Numbered from the stretch's first letter, positions 1 to 8,883 are shown. The stretch is 64,000 bases of DNA from Bacteroidales bacterium (GCA_021157585.1 JAGGWH010000037.1:1-64000), one strand, 5' to 3'. The notes: generated from the letters alone by a model not told the origin. Numbers and translations are program-made.

Positions 1-1514
1 TCTCTTCTTGGACCACGACTTCTATCAGCATAATTAGATCTTTCATCTTTAGTATCCGAATCGGATCTTCTTTTATGCTTATTGTCTGATTTGTCAAAAG
101 TTCTTCTTGGTGTTCGTCTTTCGGAATAATCGGATTTTTCGTCTCTATTTTTATAATCCGATCTGTGTTCTTTCCTGTGTTCATCTGATTTGGGAAACTT
201 ATCTTTAGTCCCTTTTCGCTCTTCTTTTAGCTTAGCATCAAATGCCCAATCGCTTTTTGTTTTTCCTTTAAATTTGGTATTTTTTCCTTCTCTATCCCAA
301 TCGTCTTTTCTTCGGTAAGCAGGTCCTTTTTGTCTGTTATTATCTTGTTTACCTCTTGATTTATAGTCTTTATACTTTTCTTTTTTACTGCCTTCGTAGA
401 TTTCGAATTTCTCAAAACGACATTCAAGGGGTCCGTTATAAAGTTCGAGTTTTTGCGATGGATATAAGCCGATTTGCTTTAGAGCAATAATATCAGAACT
501 GATTATCCAAGCATTATATCCGCCATATTTTTGTTTCATTGTATCGCCCATTTCACGATATAATTCCACAATATCGCGTGTTTTGATACGCTCTCCATAA
601 GGTGGATTACAAACCATTATTCCGGGACCTTTAGGAGGATTAAATTCTTGCATTGGGACTTGCTCAAGCTGTATTTCGTTTTTAAGATGTGCCGATTTAA
701 TATTTTTTTCAGCAATTGTAATCATCCCGGCAGCAAGATCGGTTCCAACTATTTTGTAGTCAAAATCTTGTTGTTGTGCTAAGGCATCAATTTTAATTTC
801 TTTCCATAGCTCAGCATCAAAATCTTTAAAGTTCTGAAAGCCAAAGAAATCGCGATAGCTGGCAGGTGGAATATTCATTGCAATTAAAGCTGCTTCTATA
901 AGTAAAGTTCCCGAGCCGCACATTGGATCAACAAAATTGCTTTTTTTGTCCCAGCCGCTTAATAGAATCATACCCGCGGCCAAAACTTCGTTCAAAGGAG
1001 CAGAGCCGGCACTTACACGGTAGCCGCGCTTGTGTAAAGATATATTCGAACTGTCTAAGGAAACGGTACAATGATCGTCTTTAATAAAGATGCTAATACG
1101 TAAATTGGGACGTGTAGTCTCAACATTTGGTCTTTCTTTAAATTTGAATACAAACTGGTCAGCAATAGCATCTTTTGTTTTTAAAGCAGCATATTGCGAG
1201 TGGTTTATTTTGGAATTGCTAAGAGTGGCATCAATAGCAAAGGTATCTTCCAATCCCATAAGTTGCGACCAATCTATAGAACGAATGCCTTTGTATAAAG
1301 CCAACTCATCGGCAGCAGGAAAGTCTGCTATTGGTTTTAAAATTCTTATGGCGGTTCTGCACCAGTAATTAGCTGTGTATAAGTCTTTTAAGTCGCCTTT
1401 AAATGAAACGGCGCGATTAAGTATTTCTACTTCATTTATTTGTAAATCTCGAAGTTCTTGTGCTAAAATTTCTTCTAATCCGGCAAATGTTTTAGCTATG
1501 TATAAATCTTTCAA
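1..1514 (-). CDS. THUMP-domain SAM-dependent RNA methyltransferase, 3' end cut by window
   Basis: Reading the minus strand from a TTG at 1514 gives an open frame that runs off the window edge. An in-frame TAG lies two codons before the TTG and no ATG is near, so TTG is the likely start. The N-terminus (LKDLYIAKTFAGLEEIL) resembles the ferredoxin-like/THUMP part of the RlmL/YpsC family. The methyltransferase part shows the SAM-binding motif DPMCGSGTLLIEAAL and the catalytic NPPYGER motif, as in enzymes that methylate guanine N2 in 23S rRNA. From about residue 372 the protein changes to a long tail very rich in Lys, Arg, Asp and Ser, which continues past the window edge. Such tails often bind RNA (inference). 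The exact rRNA target cannot be told. Confidence 0.85.
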   Translation of the reverse strand, partial: MKDLYIAKTFAGLEEILAQELRDLQINEVEILNRAVSFKGDLKDLYTANYWCRTAIRILKPIADFPAADELALYKGIRSIDWSQLMGLEDTFAIDATLSNSKINHSQYAALKTKDAIADQFVFKFKERPNVETTRPNLRISIFIKDDHCTVSLDSSNISLHKRGYRVSAGSAPLNEVLAAGMILLSGWDKKSNFVDPMCGSGTLLIEAALIAMNIPPASYRDFFGFQNFKDFDAELWKEIKIDALAQQQDFDYKIVGTDLAAGMITIAEKNIKSAHLKNEIQLEQVPMQEFNPPKGPGIMVCNPPYGERIKTRDIVELYREMGDTMKQKYGGYNAWIISSDIIALKQIGLYPSQKLELYNGPLECRFEKFEIYEGSKKEKYKDYKSRGKQDNNRQKGPAYRRKDDWDREGKNTKFKGKTKSDWAFDAKLKEERKGTKDKFPKSDEHRKEHRSDYKNRDEKSDYSERRTPRRTFDKSDNKHKRRSDSDTKDERSNYADRSRGPRR

Positions 1515-1567
1515 TGTCTATGCTTTAAGTTTTTTGCAAAGATAGCTTTTTCTTAGGCTCGCTTTAA

Positions 1568-2500
1568 CTAAAATTTCTTTTGATAAATATGGCAATATGG
1601 AGTGCCTCCTTTGTTTTTATAATAGTTTTGGTGATAATCTTCTGCTTTCCAGAATGTAGTAGCAGGACTAAGTTCTGTGGCTACATCAAAACCATTTTTC
1701 TGTAATTCGGCTATTAGCTTTTTAGCTGTTTCCTTTTCTGTTTCAGAGGTGTAGAATATTGCAGAGCGGTATTGTGTTCCAATATCGGGTCCTTGACGGT
1801 TTCGCTGACTTTGGTCGTGGGTTTCAAAAAATATTTTCGTTAACTCTTCATAACTTATTTTGTTTGCATCGAAAATAACTTTTACCGTTTCTGCATGAGC
1901 TGTTTGTCCCGTACACACTTGCTCGTAAGTTGGGTTGTCGCGATGTCCTCCCATATATCCGACTTCCGTTGATATTACTCCTTTTTGCTTCTGAAAGTGA
2001 TATTGAGTTCCCCAAAAACAACCGCTTGCAAAATAGGTAGTGTCAAAATTTTCTACGGGAAGTTTTACGGCTTCAAAATTAAGAGATATAGAGTTTACAC
2101 AATGACGGATATTTTTATCGGTAAATTTTTCACCTTCAAAAATATGTCCAAGATGAGCACCGCAATTAGCGCAAAGAATTTCCGTTCTTTTGCCATCGGC
2201 ATCTAATTTACGCTCAATAGCTCCCGGAATTTCATCGTCAAAGCTTGGCCATCCGCAATGTCCGTCAAATTTATCGTCTGATTTATATAGGTGAGCACCA
2301 CATCTTTTACAGTTGTAAGTGCCACTTTCTGTATGTTCGTTATACTGTCCGGAAAAAGGACGTTCCGTTCCTTTATATACTATTACCTTTTCTTCCTCTG
2401 CTGTTAATGCTTTGTATTTTGGTTTATTTTGGCTGTTTGTAGACATAATTGTAAATATTAATAGAGATGCTAAAACTATTGTTTTTTGTTTCATATGCAA
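1568..2500 (-). CDS. msrBA: Bifunctional peptide methionine sulfoxide reductase MsrB-MsrA fusion
   Basis: This enzyme repairs oxidised methionine in proteins, with MsrB acting on the R form and MsrA on the S form. Residues 1-23 look like a signal peptide, so it probably acts outside the cytoplasm. MsrB occupies about residues 30-145, with zinc-binding CxxC pairs at 64/67 and 110/113 and the reactive Cys134 in RHCVNS. MsrA follows from about 154, with catalytic Cys161 in the GCFWG motif. The order MsrB then MsrA is one of two known fusion orders. Length (310 aa) fits a two-domain protein. A second possible start is Met3. It follows no obvious operon partner; the methyltransferase lies 54 bp downstream on the same strand. 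Confidence 0.95.
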   Translation of the reverse strand: MHMKQKTIVLASLLIFTIMSTNSQNKPKYKALTAEEEKVIVYKGTERPFSGQYNEHTESGTYNCKRCGAHLYKSDDKFDGHCGWPSFDDEIPGAIERKLDADGKRTEILCANCGAHLGHIFEGEKFTDKNIRHCVNSISLNFEAVKLPVENFDTTYFASGCFWGTQYHFQKQKGVISTEVGYMGGHRDNPTYEQVCTGQTAHAETVKVIFDANKISYEELTKIFFETHDQSQRNRQGPDIGTQYRSAIFYTSETEKETAKKLIAELQKNGFDVATELSPATTFWKAEDYHQNYYKNKGGTPYCHIYQKKF

Positions 2501-2647
2501 AGAAACTTAAAATTGATTTCTGTTCCGAAGATAAGTTCTAAAAAGCTGTTAAAAAAATAATCATTTAAAAACTTGATATATATTTTGGTATTTTGTATTA
2601 TTGTGATATTAAAATAATATCATTACAAATTATAAATTTACTATATT

Positions 2648-3502
2648 ATGAAAGAAGAAAAAGAATTTAGTCCATCATCAGGTTATTTTATGTTATTTAT
2701 AACTTTAATATTAATTCTTGTACCAATTCCATTAATTATTCTGTCGAAAATGATTGTTTTATTGGTTTTCTTAGTCATTGGAATCTTTTTGGCAATTGGA
2801 TTTTTCATTGTTAATCCAAACGAATCGATGGTTATGGTTTTATTTGGCTCATATAAAGGAACCGTGAGTAATAACGGATTTTTCTGGGCTAACCCTTTTT
2901 TTACAAAAAGAAAGATATCATTACGAGCAAGGAATATAGATAGTTCGCCTATTAAAGTGAATGATCATGTAGGAAATCCGATTATGATAGGAATTGTATT
3001 GGTTTGGAGAGTTAATAATACGTTTAGAGCTGCTTTTGACGTTGATGATTACATTCAGTTTGTAGAGATACAATCAGAAGCCGCAATTAGGAAGTTAGCA
3101 GGTGATTATCCTTACGATAATTTTGATGATGAGGGTGCTGATATTACGCTAAGATCAGGAGGCGAGATTGTTAATCATAAGCTTGAGCATGCACTTAAGG
3201 AACGCTTAGAAATTGCTGGAATAGAGGTAATGGAAGCTCGTATTTCTCATTTAGCCTACGCCCAAGAAATTGCTCAAGCTATGCTAAAACGTCAACAAGC
3301 TACCGCTATTGTAGCAGCACGGTTTAAGATAGTTGAGGGTGCTGTTAGTATGGTTAAAATGGCTCTTGATCAGTTGAAGGAAGAGGATATTATTGAAATG
3401 GATGATGAGCGTAAAGCCGCTATGGTTAGTAATTTGATGGTTGTTTTGGTTAGTGATAAAGATGCTGCTCCCATTGTAAATACAGGAACACTTCATCATT
3501 AA
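2648..3502 (+). CDS. SPFH (stomatin/prohibitin-like) domain membrane protein
   Basis: The 284-aa protein starts with two hydrophobic stretches (about residues 13-35 and 37-55) and continues with an SPFH/band 7 domain. Family-typical segments are the NPNESMVMVLFGSYKGT start of the domain, the VGNPIMIGIVLVWRV strand, and the helical part ending in AQAMLKRQQA. SPFH proteins form membrane-attached ring or microdomain scaffolds, often linked to membrane protease control. A 63-codon Arc-like gene begins within a few bases of its stop, a pairing common in bacterial genomes. Its own function is not established. It is not HflK/C, because no FtsH or paralogous partner is adjacent. Confidence 0.88.
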   Translation: MKEEKEFSPSSGYFMLFITLILILVPIPLIILSKMIVLLVFLVIGIFLAIGFFIVNPNESMVMVLFGSYKGTVSNNGFFWANPFFTKRKISLRARNIDSSPIKVNDHVGNPIMIGIVLVWRVNNTFRAAFDVDDYIQFVEIQSEAAIRKLAGDYPYDNFDDEGADITLRSGGEIVNHKLEHALKERLEIAGIEVMEARISHLAYAQEIAQAMLKRQQATAIVAARFKIVEGAVSMVKMALDQLKEEDIIEMDDERKAAMVSNLMVVLVSDKDAAPIVNTGTLHH

Positions 3503-3527
3503 TTTTTTGGGTAAAAAGTATTCTAAA

Positions 3528-3698
3528 ATGTCTGAGAAGAAAAAAATCAATAAAAAAAAGGCTTTTGCTTTACGCTTAAATCCAAAAATGATGGATGCAC
3601 TTGAAAAATGGGCTGCTGATGATTTTCGGAGTATGAATGGTCAGATAGAGTGGCTACTTTCAGAAGCGTTAAAAAAGGCAGGACGAAAGTTAAAATGA
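3528..3698 (+). CDS. Small Arc-like ribbon-helix-helix protein
   Basis: The product of about 56 aa is basic at the N-terminus (MSEKKKINKKKAF) and then shows the pattern FALRLNPKMMDALEKWAADDFRSMNGQIEWLLSEAL split over a strand and two helices, which fits the Arc/MetJ ribbon-helix-helix fold. The ATG at 3528 is preferred over a TTG at 3507 because the extra seven residues overlap the spacer and add nothing conserved. It directly follows the SPFH gene and is very likely co-transcribed. Genes of this pair commonly occur together; what the Arc-like partner binds is unknown. Confidence 0.75.
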   Translation: MSEKKKINKKKAFALRLNPKMMDALEKWAADDFRSMNGQIEWLLSEALKKAGRKLK

Positions 3699-3783
3699 AT
3701 ATTAGATTAATATCTGTACCCTTAAATGGTAATATTTATTTCATATTGTTAAATTAATCTTGCATTGATGAACAAAATAATCT

Positions 3784-3808
3784 AAACTATATTTGTTTCA
3801 AATAGTTT
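3784..3808 (+). promoter_or_regulatory. Promoter and palindrome ahead of the AbiEi-like gene
   Basis: TATATTTG at 3788-3795 matches the Bacteroidota -10 consensus TAnnTTTG. It overlaps an inverted repeat, AAACTAT at 3784-3790 and ATAGTTT at 3802-3808. The start codon is at 3811, so the 5' leader would be very short. AbiEi antitoxins are known to bind inverted repeats in their own promoter, which makes this a plausible autoregulatory site (inference). Confidence 0.5.
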
Positions 3809-3810
3809 AA

Positions 3811-4530
3811 ATGAGAACAGCAGAATACCATATCGAAGAATTTAAAAATGTATTTGAGAATAGCATTTTTTTTCATGTGTCTGATATATATGCATTTTAT
3901 CAATCATTTGATGCTAAAATTCCACGAACTACAGTTAATTGGAGAATTAACACCCTTGTTAAAATTGGAGTAATTCAACGGGTTGGAAGAGGTAAATATA
4001 AATTAGGGACAGGAAATATTTTTTCACCACAGATATCATCTAAAGCTATACGGCTAAATAACTTGATGAAAGCTAACTTTCCGTATTTAAATTTTTTAAT
4101 TTGGCATATAAGTGAAATAAATTCACTTTCACAACACCTTATCAATAAAGATATATATTATGTTGAAGTGGAGCGAGATGCTATTGATGCGGTTTATGAG
4201 AAACTTGGGGAAAAATATAAATTTGTATTAAAAGGAACAATCAATGACGATGTGTTTTTTGACGAAAGTCAAATCGTAGTTCGTCCATTAGTTACAGCTT
4301 CACCTCTTCAAGTTGTAAAAAAAGTCCAGACCATCACTATCGAAAAGTTATTGGTGGATTTGTTTGTCGATAAAGAATTTGAGTTTCTTCAAGGAAATGA
4401 GTTAATACATATTTTTACAAATGCGTTTTCCAAATATACCATAAACACTGATAAATTGCTTAGATATGCCAGTAGAAAGGAAAAACGGATAACAATCGCC
4501 AATTATATCGATACTATAAAACGACAGTAA
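3811..4530 (+). CDS. AbiEi-like antitoxin (DUF6577-type, type IV toxin-antitoxin)
   Basis: This 239-aa protein has an N-terminal winged-helix region (about 1-70, ending in GVIQRVGRGKYKLG) followed by a C-terminal domain seen in AbiEi-like/DUF6577 proteins, with a region around LQVVKKVQTITIEKLLVDLFVD. In the AbiE system AbiEi blocks or represses the nucleotidyltransferase toxin AbiEii and represses its own promoter. The gene is intact, but the toxin gene 30 bp downstream is broken. An operator-like palindrome lies just upstream. The family call rests on its pattern and on the neighbour, which is a clear AbiEii relative. Confidence 0.72.
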   Translation: MRTAEYHIEEFKNVFENSIFFHVSDIYAFYQSFDAKIPRTTVNWRINTLVKIGVIQRVGRGKYKLGTGNIFSPQISSKAIRLNNLMKANFPYLNFLIWHISEINSLSQHLINKDIYYVEVERDAIDAVYEKLGEKYKFVLKGTINDDVFFDESQIVVRPLVTASPLQVVKKVQTITIEKLLVDLFVDKEFEFLQGNELIHIFTNAFSKYTINTDKLLRYASRKEKRITIANYIDTIKRQ

Positions 4531-4560
4531 AATTAATTTACTGTCAATAATCTAATTATA

Positions 4561-5620
4561 ATGATTCAAACAATTTGTACAACAAACGAGTGGATTTCCG
4601 AAATTGCTCACACAAAAAAAGCAGATAAAGGGTTGGTTCAGAAACTTATTCGTGTATTCGTGCATTAATGCTATTGGAAGGATTGTCCGAATCAAAACTC
4701 GACTACGTTTTTAAAGGCGGAACAGCACTTATGTTGATACTCAATAGCACCAAAAGATTATCCATTGATATAGATATTATTATTCCGAAAAGGATGAAAG
4801 TCTTCAAGGAATATTGTCCAAAATTGCTGATAATAAAGGGTTTATTGGTTTTGAAGAACAAAAGCGGAAAACAATTAGTGGAATAGAAAAAGCGCATTAT
4901 AAATTTTTCTATCCCAATGCACTTAAAGCGGATGATGAAGATTTTATATTGCTTGATATTTTGTTTGAAAAAATCCATTATACCACGTTGATTTCAATCC
5001 CAATTCAGTCTTCTTTCGTTTTAAATGCTGGAGATAATATCGAAACCAGAACTCCCGATTTTAATAATATCATGGGAGATAAATTAACCGCTTTTGCACC
5101 CAATACAACAGGAATCCCATATTTCAAAAATGATAGACCAATGGGTCAGGAAATAATTAAACAACTTTACGATATTGGAAATATTTTTGAAGAAATAAAC
5201 GATGTTAAAATTGTTTATGATGTTTTTGTTCGCTTTGCTATTGTTGAACTCCAATATCGGGATTTAGGTTCTGATGTGAATATTGTATTAGATGATATTG
5301 TTGAGAATTGTTTATCCATTGCATTGCGCCAACCCATTGGAAATGCTAACTTTGAAGTGCTACAGCTTGGGCTAAAACAGATTACTAATTATATATTTTC
5401 CGAAAAGTATCATATAGAAAAAGCCATTGTTCATGCTTCACGAACAGCATACCTTACAGCATTAATGAAAATCAGTACTGAACTGGAACGGTATAACAAC
5501 AAAATTGATATGAAGGAATGGATAATCGAACAACCCAACAATACCAAGCTAAATAAGCTTAAAAAGACCAATCCAGAAGCATTTTACTATTGGTTTAAGT
5601 ATTATGCATTGCATAAATAA
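4561..5620 (+). pseudogene. Broken AbiEii-type nucleotidyltransferase toxin gene
   Basis: Three frames each carry part of one protein. Frame 1 (from ATG 4561) gives an N-terminus ending in LVQKLIR; frame 2 gives MLLEGLSESKLDYVFKGGTA and then RLSIDIDIII, the KGGTAL and DIDI motifs of the AbiEii/AbiGii nucleotidyltransferase fold; frame 3 continues from LSKIADNKGF to the natural end at 5620. The first break is an 8-bp imperfect tandem duplication, ATTCGTGT at 4648-4655 beside ATTCGTGC at 4656-4663; removing one copy restores LIRALMLLEGL. The second is a missing base near 4787; adding one G restores IIPEKDESLQG. The catalytic motif is therefore split and the toxin is probably inactive. Confidence 0.85.
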
Positions 5621-5775
5621 ATTGTAAGCAGTCGATTGATTGTGATCTTGGTAAATTATGCGCTCCTGCTTGGCTTAGTCTCCAGATTAGGTTGTATAAA
5701 AGCTTTACAACTAAAAATATTGTGATTTCTGAACGGGAAATATTCACTACATTTACTCTAAATTAGAAACAAAAA

Positions 5776-6060
5776 TTGACCAATCCAACTTTTATAACTA
5801 CCGCTTTGGATTCAGGGCCAAATGCTCTGGAAGCCTATAATTACTCCATTCAACAAAATAAATTAAACTTAGAATTTGATTGTTACGATTACGGTGCAAG
5901 GTTTTCTGATGTGAATTTTGTGCAAATAACTCTGGCTATTTTACAAATTAAATTCACAATTACCGTCGCTTTGGTACAAGTATTACAAGTAAATACCATC
6001 TCTTTGTTACAAAATACTTGTATATTTACATCCTCTTTGTTACAAAATAAACAAAAATGA
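5776..6060 (+). pseudogene. RHS core remnant 1, running into a 33-bp repeat
   Basis: From TTG 5776 the frame reads to CYDYGARF, the hallmark of the RHS-associated core domain, but then becomes SDVNFVQ instead of YDP. RHS similarity is lost at about 5905-5910. The rest of the frame is a 33-bp tandem repeat and ends at 6060, overlapping the next gene's ATG. An in-frame TAG lies just before the TTG. The same leader and start of similarity recur at 10160-10330, so this is a copied cassette edge and not a whole gene. The upstream stretch 5621-5775 shows no recognisable gene. Confidence 0.65.
5935..6049 (+). repeat. 33-bp degenerate tandem repeat (11-aa period)
   Basis: Copies begin at 5935, 5968, 6001 and 6034, exactly 33 bp apart, with a possible more decayed copy before them. 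The last two share 16 identical bases (TCTTTGTTACAAAATA at 6001-6016 and 6034-6049). Earlier copies keep the CTTTGGTACAA core. In the frame of the RHS remnant they encode an 11-residue period with Gln at the same place (AILQ, ALVQ, SLLQ, SLLQ). The array stops 7 bp before the ATPase start codon. Confidence 0.75.
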
Positions 6061-7406
6061 ATATAAAAAGGAAAGCTTATTCTCAACTGCTTGAGTGGAA
6101 GGAATCAGAAAATAGGAAACCATTGCTATTGCGTGGAGCCCGACAAGTAGGCAAAACGACATTAGTAAGAGAATTCTCTAAAGAGTTTGACAATTACATT
6201 GAGTTGAATCTTGAAAGAGATGCTGATCGTAATCTGTTTCAGGTTGACGATATTAATAAGATTTTAAATGGCGCATATATTCTTAGAGATGTTACGCCTA
6301 CAAATAAACCAACACTTTTATTTCTTGATGAGATTCAAGAATCACCCAAAGCAATTCAATTGCTTAGGTATTTCTATGAAGAAAAACCAGAACTCTACGT
6401 TATAGCAGCAGGATCTTTATTGGAATTTGCATTAGGCAAAGTGCCTAGTTTTCCGGTGGGTAGAATAGAGTATCTTTATATGCATCCTTTAAATTTTGAA
6501 GAGTATTTGGGCGCGATAAATCATACACAAGCAATAAACGTAATTAAGAAAATTCCCATTCCTGATTATGCACACGATATATTATTAGATTTATTTCACG
6601 ACTTTGCAATTGTAGGTGGAATGCCTGAAGTAGTACGTCAGTATATTAAAAATAAAAGTATTGCAATACTATCGAAAACGTATAATAAATTGTGGCAGGC
6701 CTATAAAGACGATGTTGAAAAATATGCGCGAAACAATTCGGATAAAAAAGTTCTTCAGCATATTATTAACGTAGCTCCAAATGAAATTGACCGGATTAAA
6801 TTTGAAGGTTTTGGAGAATCAAATTATCGTTCACGAGAAGTCGGTGAGGCTCTTCGTTCTTTGAGTTTAGCTAAAATAATACAACTCATTTATCCAACTA
6901 CCAGTATATCGCCGCCTCTTCGTCCTAATTTAAAGAAAAGACCTCGCCTACAATTTCTCGATACAGGAATGTTAAATAATATATTGCTAATACAAGGAGA
7001 TATGATAACCGTTAAAGATCTTAATGATTTTTATCGAGGCAAAATTATTCATCATCTGGTTTGTCAGGAGTTAATTTCTATTCATGATGAGCAAACGTAT
7101 ATTCCACATTTTTGGGTAAGAGAATCCAAAGATTCCAATTCTGAAGTAGATTTGGTGTATAGATCCGGTAAATATCTTATTCCCATTGAAGTAAAATCTG
7201 GGAGTCAAGGGAGGTTAAGGTCTCTACATCAATTTATTGAAAGAACCGACCATCCGTATGCTATGCGTGTTTACGCTGGAGTATTTAAAGTGGAAACCCA
7301 TACTACACCTGGAGGAACGCCATATTTATTAATGAATTTGCCCTATTATTTAGGAACCAAAATACCAGAGTATTTAGATTTTTTTGTAAAGAATTATAAC
7401 CTATGA
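6057..7406 (+). CDS. AAA+ ATPase with DUF4143 C-terminal domain
   Basis: The 449-aa protein has Walker [10 protein letters not shown] near residue 28 and Walker [11 protein letters not shown] near residue 85, which is the AAA_14 family. The following DUF4143 region ends with [20 protein letters not shown], where the acidic residues and the ExK motif resemble a PD-(D/E)XK nuclease-like core. Such standalone ATPases are common in Bacteroidota accessory DNA and their role is not well defined; defence and mobile-element functions have been proposed. Its ATG overlaps the stop of the preceding remnant, and it overlaps the next frame by four bases. It is unlikely to be part of the RHS system, since it interrupts it. 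Confidence 0.88.
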   Translation: MNIKRKAYSQLLEWKESENRKPLLLRGARQVGKTTLVREFSKEFDNYIELNLERDADRNLFQVDDINKILNGAYILRDVTPTNKPTLLFLDEIQESPKAIQLLRYFYEEKPELYVIAAGSLLEFALGKVPSFPVGRIEYLYMHPLNFEEYLGAINHTQAINVIKKIPIPDYAHDILLDLFHDFAIVGGMPEVVRQYIKNKSIAILSKTYNKLWQAYKDDVEKYARNNSDKKVLQHIINVAPNEIDRIKFEGFGESNYRSREVGEALRSLSLAKIIQLIYPTTSISPPLRPNLKKRPRLQFLDTGMLNNILLIQGDMITVKDLNDFYRGKIIHHLVCQELISIHDEQTYIPHFWVRESKDSNSEVDLVYRSGKYLIPIEVKSGSQGRLRSLHQFIERTDHPYAMRVYAGVFKVETHTTPGGTPYLLMNLPYYLGTKIPEYLDFFVKNYNL

Positions 7407-8017
7407 CAGAAGTGCTTATACTTGGTGGGCAAATGAGATTGTGGATTATACTGAATCCCCCCAATAATCAAAAAACTTACTGTTACGATTACGGGGCAAG
7501 GTTTTATGACCCACAGTTGGGACGCTTCCACACATTGGATCCTTTAAGTGAAAAGTACAGTTTTCAGTCTCCTTTTGTTTATGCAGCTAACAACCCGATA
7601 AGATATGTTGATTTTAATGGATTAGGTCCGGATGATCCAAGTAAACGCCAAAAGAAAGCAGAAGCAAGTTTTGCTTTTGCTCATCCCATTGCTGCAAGGG
7701 GTATTGGTTTTGAGTATAAACGTGATGGTAAAAACTTAATCGCATATGCCGGAAATTTTTCCATTAATGCTGCAAAGGATAATCTTTTAACTGGTGAAGG
7801 TTCACAAAGAAATGCTGTGCGACATGGCGTATGGCAGGCAATGATTACACAAGAATACGGGACAGACATTGCTAAAAGTGCTGGTTTTGCTCATGAAGGT
7901 TTTACTGTCCCAGAAGTTGGTGTTACAGCCGAAGGTTATACTGTTTCTGGCACTAGCAAAGAAAAGTTGTCTGAAGCTGATGGGATGGCCGATTTATTGA
8001 ACAATATCATTGGATAA
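7403..8017 (+). CDS. Orphan RHS tip with DUF6973-like C-terminal domain, prematurely ended
   Basis: Residues from about 25 to 75 are an RHS-associated core end: [24 protein letters not shown] and [13 protein letters not shown]. After the core comes a variable C-terminus with [19 protein letters not shown], which fits the DUF6973 pattern seen at the ends of polymorphic toxins. The RHS repeats that normally precede the core are absent, so this is a displaced tip. Translation ends at TAA 8015-8017, but the same frame stays open for 71 further codons and keeps the domain's character, so the stop looks like a CAA to TAA change. The true start is unknown; ATG 7403 overlaps the ATPase stop. It is probably not a functional toxin. 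Confidence 0.75.
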   Translation: MTEVLILGGQMRLWIILNPPNNQKTYCYDYGARFYDPQLGRFHTLDPLSEKYSFQSPFVYAANNPIRYVDFNGLGPDDPSKRQKKAEASFAFAHPIAARGIGFEYKRDGKNLIAYAGNFSINAAKDNLLTGEGSQRNAVRHGVWQAMITQEYGTDIAKSAGFAHEGFTVPEVGVTAEGYTVSGTSKEKLSEADGMADLLNNIIG

Positions 8018-8233
8018 ACCATTGGTGAAAATAACCCTGACGCATCTAACGCTGACCTAACCAAACTTGTTTTAGATACTTTTAAAGAAGATGGAATGTG
8101 GACTGTAACCGAAACAGAATCTGGATTTTCCATTACTAAAACAAAAATAACGGAAGAACAACATCAAAAAGCAATTGAAAATACACAGTCAAAAGGAGAA
8201 AATGGGTTAAATAAAGATGAAGAGAATGAATAA
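8018..8233 (+). pseudogene. Read-on of the RHS tip beyond its premature stop
   Basis: In the frame of the preceding RHS tip this stretch reads TIGENNPDASNADLTKLVL and on to a second TAA at 8231-8233. It has ordinary protein composition and continues the domain (MWTVTETESGF). The end overlaps the first 17 bp of the lipoprotein gene at 8217, as is common between a toxin and its immunity gene. Confidence 0.65.
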
Positions 8234-8735
8234 AATTAATAATAGCCTTGTAATATTTATATTTTTAGCAGTTGTTAGTCTTCTTTTTCTTAATAGTTGC
8301 ACTAATTCATTTGATGAACGAATTGCTAAACAAGTTGAGACCAAGTGTTCTGATTTTTCGACACCTGAAAGCTGTATTATCGGTTTAAATGAAATAACAG
8401 AGTTTGATTGGAATAATGTTTATGTTTTTGCGAGTATGACAATGCCTGATGAAATAAGTAACATTATTGGATTTGATTGTGATTGCAGTCATGTTAAAGA
8501 TAATTATACAAGGATTGTTTTTACAAAAGATAATATGATAGTTTTTCAGGATCAGTATTATGGATTATCTTCATTGGTTCAATTCAGATCAGTTAACAAA
8601 GCTGACAAATACTTACATTACTCAAAAACTGAAGCGAAATTTTATGCAATAAAGAGAAACAATACTTTATCTAATGGGTATTTTTATGATCTTTATCCTG
8701 TTAGTGGTGAAAGGAAACCAAGATTTAGCAGGTAG
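8217..8735 (+). CDS. Small lipoprotein, possible immunity protein for the RHS tip
   Basis: The 172-aa product has a lipoprotein signal: a basic start, a hydrophobic stretch and LFLNSC as lipobox (Cys about residue 28). The mature part has several Cys and Trp residues and no family I recognise. It begins inside the end of the RHS-tip frame, with a 17-bp overlap, and a strong terminator follows it. Gene order and overlap are the usual arrangement for an RHS toxin and its immunity protein, so that role is inferred. If the toxin is dead, the gene may persist as protection against related cells. Confidence 0.6.
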   Translation: MKRMNKINNSLVIFIFLAVVSLLFLNSCTNSFDERIAKQVETKCSDFSTPESCIIGLNEITEFDWNNVYVFASMTMPDEISNIIGFDCDCSHVKDNYTRIVFTKDNMIVFQDQYYGLSSLVQFRSVNKADKYLHYSKTEAKFYAIKRNNTLSNGYFYDLYPVSGERKPRFSR

Positions 8736-8787
8736 TTTTATTTTATGAAAATACTGAAAAATAACTGGCAATAATTAAGAATTACCC

Positions 8788-8816
8788 AAAACCCGGCTCT
8801 GCGTCGGGTTTTTCAT
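8788..8816 (+). terminator. Intrinsic terminator after the lipoprotein gene
   Basis: AAAACCCG at 8788-8795 pairs with CGGGTTTT at 8805-8812 around a nine-base loop, followed by more T. Because both flanks are A/T runs, it can act in both directions and may also serve the convergent Fic gene. Confidence 0.8.
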
Positions 8817-8855
8817 TTTAAGTTATCAGTACTACCAAAATTTTTCAGAGTCTCT

Positions 8856-8880
8856 AAGCCGGCAAGTCCGGGCTTTTTTC
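8856..8880 (+). terminator. Second hairpin with T-run before the Fic gene end
   Basis: AAGCC-GG pairs with CC-GGGCTT with one bulged C, followed by TTTTTTC. It stops four bases before the Fic stop codon and reads as a plus-strand terminator. Confidence 0.5.
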
Positions 8881-8883
8881 TTA

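Noticed and set aside
227-427. 66-aa minus-strand ORF in the tail of the RNA methyltransferase
   Set aside because: It is another frame of the real methyltransferase gene, which runs off the window.
4703-4978. 91-aa minus-strand ORF in the broken toxin gene
   Set aside because: It is a shadow on the reverse strand of the AbiEii pseudogene.
5935-6049. CRISPR array
   Set aside because: The repeat units are contiguous and degenerate, with no unique spacers and no cas genes nearby.
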